Positions 1 through 7,742 of a DNA stretch of 64,000 nucleotides are shown one piece after another. The DNA comes from an uncultured Nioella sp. GTDB taxonomy: Bacteria; Pseudomonadota; Alphaproteobacteria; Rhodobacterales; Rhodobacteraceae. The notes below the pieces were generated by a model. The model made no database searches, had not been told where the DNA came from, and worked only from the letters and a program-made list of their open reading frames with translations. Each line of letters begins with the position of its first letter. Position 1 is the first letter of the stretch. The DNA lies in contig CANLZL010000007.1 in assembly GCA_947495575.1 (NCBI GenBank), forward strand, positions 87,920-151,919, in the 5' to 3' direction. Position numbers and translations under genes: made by a program.

Positions 1-1356
1 ATTGCGTTGCTGCGGCAGGACAAGGCGATCTCAGATCGCCAGGTTTTGGGCGGCGGCTGGATGACTGGTATCAAAGATTGGTGGTCGAATATCTGGCTGT
101 CCGTTCGGTGCTCGCTGATCGGGGTTGCGGTTGGTGTCATCCCCGGTCTTGGTGGCTCTGTTGTTGATTGGATCGCCTATGGACATACTGTCCAGACCGC
201 CAAGGATCGTTCGCAATTCGGCAAGGGTGATATTCGCGGCGTGATTGGGCCTGAAAGCTCCAACAACGCCAAGGAGGGTGGGGGCCTTGTCCCAACGCTC
301 CTATTCGGCATTCCTGGGTCAGGGTCGATGGCGATCTTCATTTCTGGCGTGGCACTGCTTGGCACAGGTCAGATCGAAGTTGGTCCTTCGATGATTAACA
401 ACAACCTCAATTTCACCTATGCAATCGTCTGGTTGCTGGCTCTGGCGAATGTTGTCGGCACGATCATCTGCATTATCGCCTCTGGCGGCATTGCACGCCT
501 GACCAATATCCGTTTTGCGTTGCTGGCGCCGTTCCTGTTCATGATCATCGCCTTTGCAGCCTTCCAATCGCGACAGTCGATCTGGGATCTGGTTGCGCTT
601 TTCGGGATTGGCATTTTGGGGATCATGATGCGCCGGTTCGACTGGTCACGTCCTGCATTCCTTATCGGGTTTGTTTTGGCCTCTCCTGCGGAACGTTATA
701 CCAACCAAGCCTTTCAAATCGCGCGCTCTCGGTTCCGCCGCGGGTTTGATGAAGGTCTGGACTATATCTTCAGCCCGATTGTGATCGTGCTGATCGTCAT
801 CACGGTTCTGTCGATCTATGTCGGCTTGAAGCAGGCCAAGAACATCCAGGCCGAGGGTGATGTAAATTCAGGTGGTAAGCGCGCGCCGCTGGTCTTTCTG
901 CTGGCTATCACGGCCTATATCGGTCTGGCCTATTGGAATGCCGCGGCGATCCCGGATTATGCTCAGATGGACCGTGTGTTCCCGGTTTTCGTTGCGACGG
1001 TTTCTTTGATTGGCTGTGCGGTTCTGCTGGTGCAGATGCGCCTGCAACCTGAAACGACACCCTTGTTTGCAGATCGGGAAGTCGAAGATCGTGATGTCAA
1101 TACATACGGACTATGGCCGACCATGGGATGGTTTGCTGCCTTGTTGATTGGAACAGCCCTGTTCGGCTTTATCTTGTCGCTTGCGGGCTTCCTGTTCTGT
1201 TTCATCCGGTATCGGGCTGGAAAGAGTGTCGGCTTTGCAGCGATCTATACGGCTGTCGGAATAGCATTTATCTGTGCGATGGCTGCATCGCTGAACCGCG
1301 ACTTCCCCCCGGGGCTGTTGCAAAGCTTCTTTGATCTGCCATGGCCGCTGACATGA
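1..1356 (+). CDS. TctA-TctB fusion permease of a tripartite tricarboxylate transporter (5' end cut by window)
   Basis: The reading frame is open to base 1, so the N-terminal part lies outside the window. The visible part begins in the second half of a TctA protein: the GVIPGLGGSVVDW motif, then a IGPESSNNAKEGG loop followed by LLFGIPGSGSMAI, both signatures of TctA permeases. From about residue 295 of the visible part the protein continues into four further hydrophobic segments whose layout matches the small TctB subunit (compare VFPVFVATVSLIG here with TFPKVLAVLAIAT in the separate TctB at 12121). It therefore seems to carry both membrane subunits of a TTT family carboxylate importer. The ATGA overlap with the PrpF gene implies co-translation. 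TctA identity is secure; the TctB fusion is inferred from layout. Confidence 0.85.
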   Translation: MALLRQDKAISDRQVLGGGWMTGIKDWWSNIWLSVRCSLIGVAVGVIPGLGGSVVDWIAYGHTVQTAKDRSQFGKGDIRGVIGPESSNNAKEGGGLVPTLLFGIPGSGSMAIFISGVALLGTGQIEVGPSMINNNLNFTYAIVWLLALANVVGTIICIIASGGIARLTNIRFALLAPFLFMIIAFAAFQSRQSIWDLVALFGIGILGIMMRRFDWSRPAFLIGFVLASPAERYTNQAFQIARSRFRRGFDEGLDYIFSPIVIVLIVITVLSIYVGLKQAKNIQAEGDVNSGGKRAPLVFLLAITAYIGLAYWNAAAIPDYAQMDRVFPVFVATVSLIGCAVLLVQMRLQPETTPLFADREVEDRDVNTYGLWPTMGWFAALLIGTALFGFILSLAGFLFCFIRYRAGKSVGFAAIYTAVGIAFICAMAASLNRDFPPGLLQSFFDLPWPLT

Positions 1357-2459
1357 GCCAAACAGCGATCCCATTCTGGTTTATGCGGGGGGGAACCTCG
1401 CGTGGGCCGTATTTCCGGCGAGACGACCTTCCAGCGGATCAGGATCATTTGGCTGAAATCCTGATATCCGTTGTTGGGTCAGGCCATCCGCTGAATATTG
1501 ATGGCATTGGCGGCGGAAATGCGGTGACGACGAAAGTCGCTATGCTGTCGAAGTCGGAAGATGATTGGGCGGATGTCGATTATTTCTTTGCGCAGGTCAG
1601 CGTCGAAGAACGTACGGTCGATTTCAAACCAACATGTGGGAATATTCTGACAGGCGTCGGCCCGGCGGCGATTGAAATGGGATTGATCGCTCCCGAACCC
1701 CATGAAACTGCAATCAACATTCGCGCCGTAAATACCGGTGCCCGCGTTCGCTCAGTCGTACAAACCGCGAACGACTGTGTGACCTATGACGGCGCAGCGC
1801 GGATTGACGGCGTCCCCGAAACTGCCGCGCCGATTGCCCTGCAATTTATGGACACGGTTGGCGGCGCGACCGGGGCCTTTCTACCTACAGGCAATCTGGT
1901 CGATACCTTCGACGGCATTGACGTAACTTGTATGGACGTGGCTATGCCGATGGTGATCGCGCGGGCCGCTGACTTTGGCCTGACCGGGTATGAAACCGTT
2001 GACCAGCTGGATGCCGATCGGGAATTTTTCGATCGGATGGAGGCCGTGAGGATCAAGGCAGGTGAGGCGATGGGAATGAGCAATGTCGCGGACTCTGTAA
2101 CACCGAAATTTGGCCTGCTGGCACCCGCGCAATCCGGCGGATCAGTTGCAGCGCGCTATTTTATGCCGTGGAAAACGCACCCGACAATGGCGGTCACCGG
2201 CGCGCAATGTCTGGCATCCTGTGTGCTGGCACAGGGCAGTGTTGCCGACAGACTAATGGCACGGCCAAATGCAACCCCGGCGACTATAACTCTGGAACAT
2301 GCCAGCGGGCAGATTGACGTTGTTGTGGACTACGCATTGACTGATACCGGGTTAGAGTTGAAATCAGCCGGGCTGGTCAGGACTGCGCGACTATTGGCCC
2401 GCGGAGACGTCATGATTCCGCGAGCTATCTGGGCAGGGTTTGACGAGGTATCCACTTAA
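1353..2459 (+). CDS. PrpF-family isomerase (aconitate / 4-oxalomesaconate tautomerase type)
   Basis: A 368-residue protein of the PrpF fold (diaminopimelate epimerase-like). The N-terminus IPFWFMRGGTSRG and the FKPTCGNILTGVGPAA and MGMSNVADSVTPK stretches are typical. Known members isomerise or tautomerise tricarboxylates: PrpF (methylaconitate), aconitate isomerases, and GalD/LigU (4-oxalomesaconate). The start at 1353 gives an ATGA overlap with the transporter stop and the usual N-terminus MSQTAIPF; an in-frame ATG at 1341 is the alternative. With a tricarboxylate importer upstream and a TcuA-like dehydrogenase nearby, an aconitate-type substrate is the most likely; the exact reaction cannot be read from sequence. 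Confidence 0.88.
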   Translation: MSQTAIPFWFMRGGTSRGPYFRRDDLPADQDHLAEILISVVGSGHPLNIDGIGGGNAVTTKVAMLSKSEDDWADVDYFFAQVSVEERTVDFKPTCGNILTGVGPAAIEMGLIAPEPHETAINIRAVNTGARVRSVVQTANDCVTYDGAARIDGVPETAAPIALQFMDTVGGATGAFLPTGNLVDTFDGIDVTCMDVAMPMVIARAADFGLTGYETVDQLDADREFFDRMEAVRIKAGEAMGMSNVADSVTPKFGLLAPAQSGGSVAARYFMPWKTHPTMAVTGAQCLASCVLAQGSVADRLMARPNATPATITLEHASGQIDVVVDYALTDTGLELKSAGLVRTARLLARGDVMIPRAIWAGFDEVST

Positions 2460-2475
2460 GTATACCATGGTATAC
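2448..2475. promoter_or_regulatory. Candidate GntR operator: half-site plus perfect 16-bp palindrome
   Basis: GTATACCATGGTATAC at 2460-2475 is a perfect palindrome. A further GTATCCAC at 2448-2455 equals the left half of the palindrome at 5363-5384. The element spans the prpF stop codon and lies just before the ribosome binding site of the 79-residue gene, so it could control an internal promoter for that gene and the following dehydrogenase. Binding by the GntR protein encoded at 4698-5348 is inferred. Confidence 0.6.
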
Positions 2476-2493
2476 ATGACGGAGGAGGATGAT

Positions 2494-2733
2494 ATGCCCG
2501 AATTGTTCACGTCTCAAATCAAGGCCGCTCAAAAGGCGCTGCAAAATGCCAGCCAGCTTTTGTCAGATGAGTTGCGCGCCTATCCCACACCGGTGTCTGG
2601 GTGCGATGCCCAATACAATTTCATGATTGGTGAACGAAACCGTGTCCGCGCTGCACTTGATAAGCTTGAACAGCCTGTATTTGTTGCAACTCCACGTACG
2701 CCCAGCCCGCAATCAGGTATTGAATCGCGATGA
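2494..2733 (+). CDS. Small hypothetical protein (79 aa) in the tricarboxylate locus
   Basis: The start at 2494 is chosen because GGAGGAGG at 2481-2488 sits five bases upstream. The protein is hydrophilic and largely alpha-helical by eye (QIKAAQKALQNASQLLSDEL, then IGERNRVRAALDKLEQ) with a proline- and serine-rich tail; it has no signal peptide or membrane segment and a single cysteine. I do not recognise the family. It follows a palindromic operator and shares an ATGA overlap with the dehydrogenase gene, so it is co-translated with it. It might be an accessory subunit or regulator of the pathway, but nothing in the sequence shows this. Confidence 0.65.
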   Translation: MPELFTSQIKAAQKALQNASQLLSDELRAYPTPVSGCDAQYNFMIGERNRVRAALDKLEQPVFVATPRTPSPQSGIESR

Positions 2734-3707
2734 AGGTCCACATTCTGGATGATTGGTTCGACACATTGCGGGGATTGCCTTGCTTTGAAAAACTGACGGG
2801 CTATGACGTGACGGTCTGGACAGATCATGAACCTGATCCGGCCAGACTGGCCGCGCGGGTTCAGGACGCGGAATGCCTTGTTTTGTTTCGTGAGCGGACC
2901 AAAATTACCCAAGACCTGCTTGGACGGTTGCCGAAACTGAAGCTCCTCTCGCAGCGTAGTGTCTACCCTCATGTCGATGTGCCCGCCTGCACGGATCACA
3001 AAGTTCTGCTCTGCTCGAACATGCATAGTGACACGCCGTCTTACGCGGCTGCGGAACTGACGCTTGCGTTAATTCTGTCCAGTTATCGGCAAATCCCCGA
3101 ACAGGTGGCGTCGGTGCGGAGCGGCAATTGGCAGGCCGGGGTTGGTCGTACCCTGCGGGGCCGCACCCTTGGCCTTTACGGCTATGGCCGGATCGGCCGG
3201 GCCGTTGCCGGGTATGCCGAAGCCTTAGGAATGAACGTTCAATGGTGGAGCTCTGAGGAGGGTCGAGCACGCGCAATTGGCGATGGCGTCAAGGTTGCCG
3301 AAAGCCGAGAGGCATTTTTCGGATCCTCTGACATTGTCAGTTTGCATGTCCGTCTGAAGCCTGAAACGCGAGGCATTATTACGGACGGTGATCTGAGTCA
3401 GATGTCCCCCCGCAGCCTTTTGGTGAATACATCGCGATCAGGGCTGATCACGCCTGGCGCCTTGGAACAGGAAATTGCCAAGGGGCGAATTTTTGCGGCC
3501 GTTGATGTTTTCGACAATGAACCGCTTCTAGAAAAATCCAACATCCTTTTGAGCCATCGAAACGTGCTGCCGACCCCCCATATCGGTTACGTCACCGAAG
3601 ACGAGTTCGATCTTCAATTCAGTGATATTTTTGACCAGATCAATGCCTATACGAGAGGGGCTCCGATCCACATGATCAACCCCGAGGTCTGGTCGCCAAC
3701 AGCCTAG
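2730..3707 (+). CDS. D-isomer-specific 2-hydroxyacid dehydrogenase (NAD-dependent)
   Basis: A 325-residue member of the phosphoglycerate dehydrogenase-like family. The Rossmann motif GLYGYGRIGRAVAGYAEALG lies near residue 150. The catalytic triad is visible: Arg in LLVNTSRSGLI, Glu in DVFDNEPL and His in PTPHIGYVTED. It would interconvert a 2-oxoacid and a D-2-hydroxyacid in the cytoplasm. Substrate is unknown; the neighbours suggest a product of tricarboxylate breakdown. It overlaps the upstream 79-residue gene by ATGA and its 3' end overlaps the convergent AbrB-type gene by 32 bases. Confidence 0.9.
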   Translation: MKVHILDDWFDTLRGLPCFEKLTGYDVTVWTDHEPDPARLAARVQDAECLVLFRERTKITQDLLGRLPKLKLLSQRSVYPHVDVPACTDHKVLLCSNMHSDTPSYAAAELTLALILSSYRQIPEQVASVRSGNWQAGVGRTLRGRTLGLYGYGRIGRAVAGYAEALGMNVQWWSSEEGRARAIGDGVKVAESREAFFGSSDIVSLHVRLKPETRGIITDGDLSQMSPRSLLVNTSRSGLITPGALEQEIAKGRIFAAVDVFDNEPLLEKSNILLSHRNVLPTPHIGYVTEDEFDLQFSDIFDQINAYTRGAPIHMINPEVWSPTA

Positions 3708-4701
3708 TCGCCAACGGCGCGCCAAGGATAACGGTCAAAATCCGGAAAATGTGATGCGTCACAACAAAGGCGACATCGGCTCCGGCAATCAAAGCCAGAA
3801 CAGCCATTTCGGCCTGTCCGCCCGGGGCGAAGGACAACAATGCCTCAAGCGGTGGGGCTAAGTCCAATAGGATGGCCACCTCGGTAAACACGGCCGCCAG
3901 CACAATTAGAATGACGCAATAGCCAAGCGCCGCTGCCACGTCTCGGCGCACTTCGGCGCCTGTCACGCCCGCATATTTGGTTCCCACAGTCATGCCGATG
4001 AAGAATTGGGCCATCCAAATCGCTTCTGCAGGCGGGCGGTGCTGCAAAACACCTGTGACGGCCAAAAGGCCTGCCAAAATCATCGGGCCAAGGATGGACG
4101 CTCCGAACAGTCCCATATATTTGGCGATCCGCCAGCCAACCAGACCGGCAAACACCATGATCAGCATCTGCGACAGTGCCAAACTGTTTGCCGAGGCGCC
4201 TGGTGGGTTTGACAGGTCAATTCCCCAAACCAGCTGCAAGATAAAGGGCAGTGCGACCACGATCAGCAGGACCCGGGTTGCATGGATCAGCGACAAGGCC
4301 CGAACGTCGCCGCCGGCTTCTTCTCCGAATATGAGCATGTCTTGCAAACCACCTGGCATGGCCGAGTAATAACTGGTCGCAAAATCAAATCCCCACAGAC
4401 GCTGGAAATAAGGAACTCCGACCACCCCTGCAGCAAGGATCATGACCGGTATCATCAAAAGAGTTGGCCAAAGGGAGGGGATTGCCAGCACCACGGCCCA
4501 AGACAGGGTGGCTCCAACAGCAACACCAAGAATGGCGCGCATCGCATTGTTGACAGTAGCGTTGCCTTTCAGTTGCGCGCCTAACAAAGCGGCGATGAGA
4601 CAGGAAAGGATCGGACCCAAAAGAAATGGCAAGGGTAAATGCAAGATGCTGAAGACAATGACGCCCGCGATGGCAATCAAATATGTGCGAAACAGGATCA
4701 T
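3676..4701 (-). CDS. AbrB-family membrane protein (putative transporter)
   Basis: A 341-residue very hydrophobic protein with about ten membrane segments arranged as two AbrB-duplication units. The motif YYSAMPGGLQDMLIFGEEAG in the first half and FAPGGQAEMAVLALIAG in the second are hallmarks of this family, long mis-annotated as ammonia monooxygenase. Function in the family is not established; members often accompany carboxylate utilisation genes and may be transporters or exporters. Its start overlaps the stop of the GntR gene by ATGA, so regulator and membrane protein are one operon. It could be an efflux safety valve for a pathway acid, which is speculation. Confidence 0.85.
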   Translation of the reverse strand: MILFRTYLIAIAGVIVFSILHLPLPFLLGPILSCLIAALLGAQLKGNATVNNAMRAILGVAVGATLSWAVVLAIPSLWPTLLMIPVMILAAGVVGVPYFQRLWGFDFATSYYSAMPGGLQDMLIFGEEAGGDVRALSLIHATRVLLIVVALPFILQLVWGIDLSNPPGASANSLALSQMLIMVFAGLVGWRIAKYMGLFGASILGPMILAGLLAVTGVLQHRPPAEAIWMAQFFIGMTVGTKYAGVTGAEVRRDVAAALGYCVILIVLAAVFTEVAILLDLAPPLEALLSFAPGGQAEMAVLALIAGADVAFVVTHHIFRILTVILGAPLATRLLATRPRG

Positions 4702-5348
4702 GACCGCATAGTCGCCAACCGATGCCGCAAAGACGTCTGCAAATGGGCTTCGGCAGAGGCTCCGGCGGCCTCCTCATCTCCGGCGCGGATGGCGTCAATT
4801 ATGGTCTGATGCTGTTTGCAAACAACATCGATGCGCACTTCATCTGCCAAAGTTGTGGGACCAAGAAGCAGCAATGCATTGTTCAAGGCTCGCGCGGATT
4901 CTCCTAAGAACCGGTTGCGGGTCGCGTCATACATGCATCTATGAAATTGTTGGTTCAGGGCGGCCGCTTTTGCCGGATTTGCGATACTATCCGCGATGGC
5001 CATGTTTATGCGATCTAGTTCGTCGGTTTCCGCCTCCATTGCGTGTTTGGCGGCCATTTCAGCAGCGGTGCGTTCCAAGACCAGACGCATCTCGTAAAGC
5101 TCAACCACCTCTGCATGGTCAAGCTGACGGATGACGGCGCCAATTCGGGCGCGATGCTCCACTATTCCGTCCGCTTCCAGCCGGCGCAATGCCTCTCGAA
5201 TCGGGGTGCGGGACAGCGAAAGACGATCCGCAATTTCCACTTCCCGCAGGCGATCGCCGGGGACGTAAATCCCGGAACGAATAGCCTCTATCAGGGCGGA
5301 ATATGCCAATTCACCATTGGAAAAACCGGATTTCTCAGGGGTCGACAT
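4698..5348 (-). CDS. GntR-family transcriptional regulator, FCD (FadR) type
   Basis: A 216-residue protein. The N-terminal winged helix-turn-helix (residues 15-75, with PGDRLREVEIADRLSLSRTP) is followed by an all-helical FCD ligand-binding domain with metal-binding-type residues (QQFHRCMYDATRNR, then HQTIIDAIRAGD). FCD regulators usually bind organic acids. It is divergent from the TcuA-like gene and the shared 58-base region contains a perfect 22-bp palindrome (5363-5384), its likely operator. A related palindrome at 2460-2475 would put the upstream operon in the same regulon. Role as locus repressor is inferred from position. Confidence 0.92.
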   Translation of the reverse strand: MSTPEKSGFSNGELAYSALIEAIRSGIYVPGDRLREVEIADRLSLSRTPIREALRRLEADGIVEHRARIGAVIRQLDHAEVVELYEMRLVLERTAAEMAAKHAMEAETDELDRINMAIADSIANPAKAAALNQQFHRCMYDATRNRFLGESARALNNALLLLGPTTLADEVRIDVVCKQHQTIIDAIRAGDEEAAGASAEAHLQTSLRHRLATMRS

Positions 5349-5362
5349 TTCAGACTTCCAAA

Positions 5363-5384
5363 ATTGTATCCACGTGGATACAAT
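5363..5384. promoter_or_regulatory. Perfect 22-bp palindrome, probable GntR operator
   Basis: The palindrome reads ATTGTATCCACGTGGATAC followed by AAT and is symmetrical over all 22 bases. It lies between the divergent GntR regulator and the TcuA-like gene, ending 22 bases before the latter's start. The inner GTAT-C...G-ATAC pattern is shared with 2460-2475. FCD-type GntR proteins bind short inverted repeats as dimers, so autorepression and control of both transcripts is expected. Confidence 0.75.
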
Positions 5385-5406
5385 AATCTAACGTGAGGAG
5401 AATGAG

Positions 5407-6909
5407 ATGTCAAAGCAAGTCATAGTAGTGGGTTCGGGAAATGCGGCGCTATGTGCAGGGATAGCCGCGTTGGAGAGTGGCGCCGATGTGCTGATGCTTG
5501 AAAAAGCAGATGAGGCACTTGCAGGCGGCAATACCAAATACACGGCCGGTGCGATGCGGTTCGCCTATGACAACAAAGACGATCTCTGGCCGCTTTTGCG
5601 CGACAAATCCGACCCGCGTTTGGAACGGTCCGAGTTTGGCGGCTATACGCGTGAAAAATTCGCAGAGGATTTGCTTGCCTTCAACGGCGGGCGGGCCCTT
5701 TCCAGTGAGCAAACCCGCCTGATCGATCAGTCCTTGCCAACGATGCACTGGCTGGCAAGCCACGGTGTCACTTTCGAACCCATCTATTCGCGCCAGAGCT
5801 TCGAGAAAGGCGGAAAGTTCATCTTTTGGGGCGGACTGACCCTGTCGGCAGAAAATGAAGGCGTCGGCCTGTTCGATATGGAACTGGCGGCGTTCCAGCG
5901 GATGGGCGGCCAAATACGCTACAATAGCGCGGTAACGGATCTTGTGGTTGAAGATGGTCAAGTGCGTGGCGTTTTTGTAGGGGACGACCGTTTGCCGGCT
6001 GACGCGGTCATTCTCGCTTGCGGAGGATTTGAGGCCAATCCGGAGATGCGGGATCGTCTGATGGGCGGAAACTGGGCGAAGGCGAAAGTTCGGGGAACAC
6101 CGCATAATACCGGCGACGGCCTGACGATGGCACTTACTGTCGGAGCGAAAAAGAACGGGCTATTCTCAGGATGCCACGCGACCCCGATGGATTTGCATAT
6201 GGCCGACTATGGAGGCCTGCATTTGCCGCCTTCAGAGCGCAAGAATTATCGTAAGATCTGCTATTTTCTGGGCGTCATGCTGAATGCAAAGGGAGAACGG
6301 TTCCTGGATGAAGGGGCGAATTTTCGCAATTATACCTACGCTCAGTTCGGTCAGGCGGTTCTGGATCAACCCGGTCACTTTGCATGGCAGGTCTTTGATT
6401 CCAAGGTCGAGGAGCTTCTTTATGCCGAATACCGGTTCCACGACGCCCATTTTGTCGAAGCGAACAGCTTGGAAGAGATCTGTCAAAAGCTGGATGGCGT
6501 CGATGCGGACGAGGCCTTGGCTACACTGACGGAGTTCAATGTTGCAGTGGATGAGAGTAAGCCCTTTGATCCAACCATCCTTGATGGAAAGTCAGCAATC
6601 GGGCTGCCGGTTGCTCGATCAAACTGGGCGCAACGTCTGGATACGCCCCCGTTCAGGGCTTATCCGGTTACAGGTGGCATTACCTTCACCTATGGCGGCC
6701 TGGCGGTATCAGATAGGGGGGCCGTCCTTCACGAAAGCGGTTCAGAAATTTCTGGATTATTTGCATGTGGAGAAATGGTTGGCGGCGTGTTTTTCGAGGG
6801 ATATCCTGGTGGATCCGGCCTGACATCCGGTGCGGTATTCGGGCGCCTTGCTGGGCAAAGTGCCGCCGGCAACCAGCGGCAATCTTCTCACCAAACTTCC
6901 GTTCTGTGA
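5407..6909 (+). CDS. tcuA: FAD-dependent dehydrogenase, TcuA-like (tricarballylate dehydrogenase type)
   Basis: A 500-residue flavoprotein of the fumarate reductase/succinate dehydrogenase flavoprotein family. The N-terminal VIVVGSGNAALCAGIAA is the FAD dinucleotide fold; AGGNTKYTAGAMRF, VRGTPHNTGDG and the C-terminal EGYPGGSGLTSGAVFGR match TcuA, which oxidises tricarballylate (propane-1,2,3-tricarboxylate) to cis-aconitate. No signal peptide is present, so it is cytoplasmic. The start at 5407 has GAGGAG six bases upstream. No TcuB-like partner, which reoxidises the flavin in enteric bacteria, is seen in the window, so the electron acceptor is unknown. The precise substrate is an inference from family and from the PrpF and TTT neighbours. 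Confidence 0.8.
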   Translation: MSKQVIVVGSGNAALCAGIAALESGADVLMLEKADEALAGGNTKYTAGAMRFAYDNKDDLWPLLRDKSDPRLERSEFGGYTREKFAEDLLAFNGGRALSSEQTRLIDQSLPTMHWLASHGVTFEPIYSRQSFEKGGKFIFWGGLTLSAENEGVGLFDMELAAFQRMGGQIRYNSAVTDLVVEDGQVRGVFVGDDRLPADAVILACGGFEANPEMRDRLMGGNWAKAKVRGTPHNTGDGLTMALTVGAKKNGLFSGCHATPMDLHMADYGGLHLPPSERKNYRKICYFLGVMLNAKGERFLDEGANFRNYTYAQFGQAVLDQPGHFAWQVFDSKVEELLYAEYRFHDAHFVEANSLEEICQKLDGVDADEALATLTEFNVAVDESKPFDPTILDGKSAIGLPVARSNWAQRLDTPPFRAYPVTGGITFTYGGLAVSDRGAVLHESGSEISGLFACGEMVGGVFFEGYPGGSGLTSGAVFGRLAGQSAAGNQRQSSHQTSVL

Positions 6910-7169
6910 TCTCAAGCGTTCTTTGCTGCAATTATTCTGTTGTTGGAAAGGCCCACCACCAGTCAGAAAGTGCATTTGAGGCGACAATTTTCGCCTTGGC
7001 CGATTGGGGCGCAATCTTTTCGTAACGTTTCGTCCTTACGGCTATCCGTGAATGACCAAAACTCCCGACGACATAAGGTCACTTTTTCCATCGCTGCGGC
7101 AAAGATGAGACCTGAAGTTGTGGCGCCTGGGCTTGTATTGAGCGGCCCCCCTGTAATTTGGACGAACCA

Positions 7170-7727
7170 ATGTGTTTACGCCCCCTAATATTATCTCTTC
7201 TTTTCCTTCCCGCCTTCATTTCATCCGTCCACGCCCAGGACGGCCTGGTTGTCGCGACGGTTCATGGCGCGATCAGCGAACCCAATCGTGGCGCGCTGGT
7301 CCCCGGATACGACGTTATCTTGAGTGCTTTGGGGATAGAATTTGAAGAGGCAAATTCGCTTGACCTTGCCGCCCTTGCTGAACTTGAGCAGGCCAGCGCT
7401 ACGATGCGGGGGCCTGATTGGCCATGGGCTCGTACCCTCAGTGGGCCACGCGTTGACGCCGTGCTGGCTCATGTAGGTGCGGCGCCAGACGCGACCATCT
7501 ATGCTATGGCTCTGGACGGCTACGAAGTCGGATTATCCGCTGAAGATCGCGCCGAAGTAACATGGATCCTGGCCACACATGAAGACGGGATTCCGCTGCC
7601 GATCGGGGGTACTGGACCGCTTTGGCTTGTGCCGGACCTTGGGCCGCAGCCAGTGGAAGAGGGCGGTTCCTCGCAATGGGTTTGGAGCGTCATTGCAATC
7701 GAAGTAGAGCCACGAGTGGCAGAATAG
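7170..7727 (+). CDS. Exported protein, weakly resembling the molybdopterin-oxidoreductase fold
   Basis: A 185-residue protein with a clear signal peptide (LRPLILSLLFLPAFISSVHA, cleavage before QDG), hence periplasmic. The mature part (GYDVILSALGIEF, DAVLAHVGAAPDATIYAMALDGYEVGL, PLWLVPDL) recalls small proteins annotated as oxidoreductase molybdopterin-binding domain, but I see no conserved cofactor-ligating cysteine, so a catalytic role is doubtful. It converges on the solute-binding protein gene of a two-component system with a 15-base gap, a pairing that suggests a sensory accessory. The start is the ATG at 7170; a TTG at 7158 is in frame. The 260 bases before it (6910-7169) hold no gene that I can support. 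Confidence 0.6.
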   Translation: MCLRPLILSLLFLPAFISSVHAQDGLVVATVHGAISEPNRGALVPGYDVILSALGIEFEEANSLDLAALAELEQASATMRGPDWPWARTLSGPRVDAVLAHVGAAPDATIYAMALDGYEVGLSAEDRAEVTWILATHEDGIPLPIGGTGPLWLVPDLGPQPVEEGGSSQWVWSVIAIEVEPRVAE

Positions 7728-7742
7728 GTTGTCAGCGAAGGC

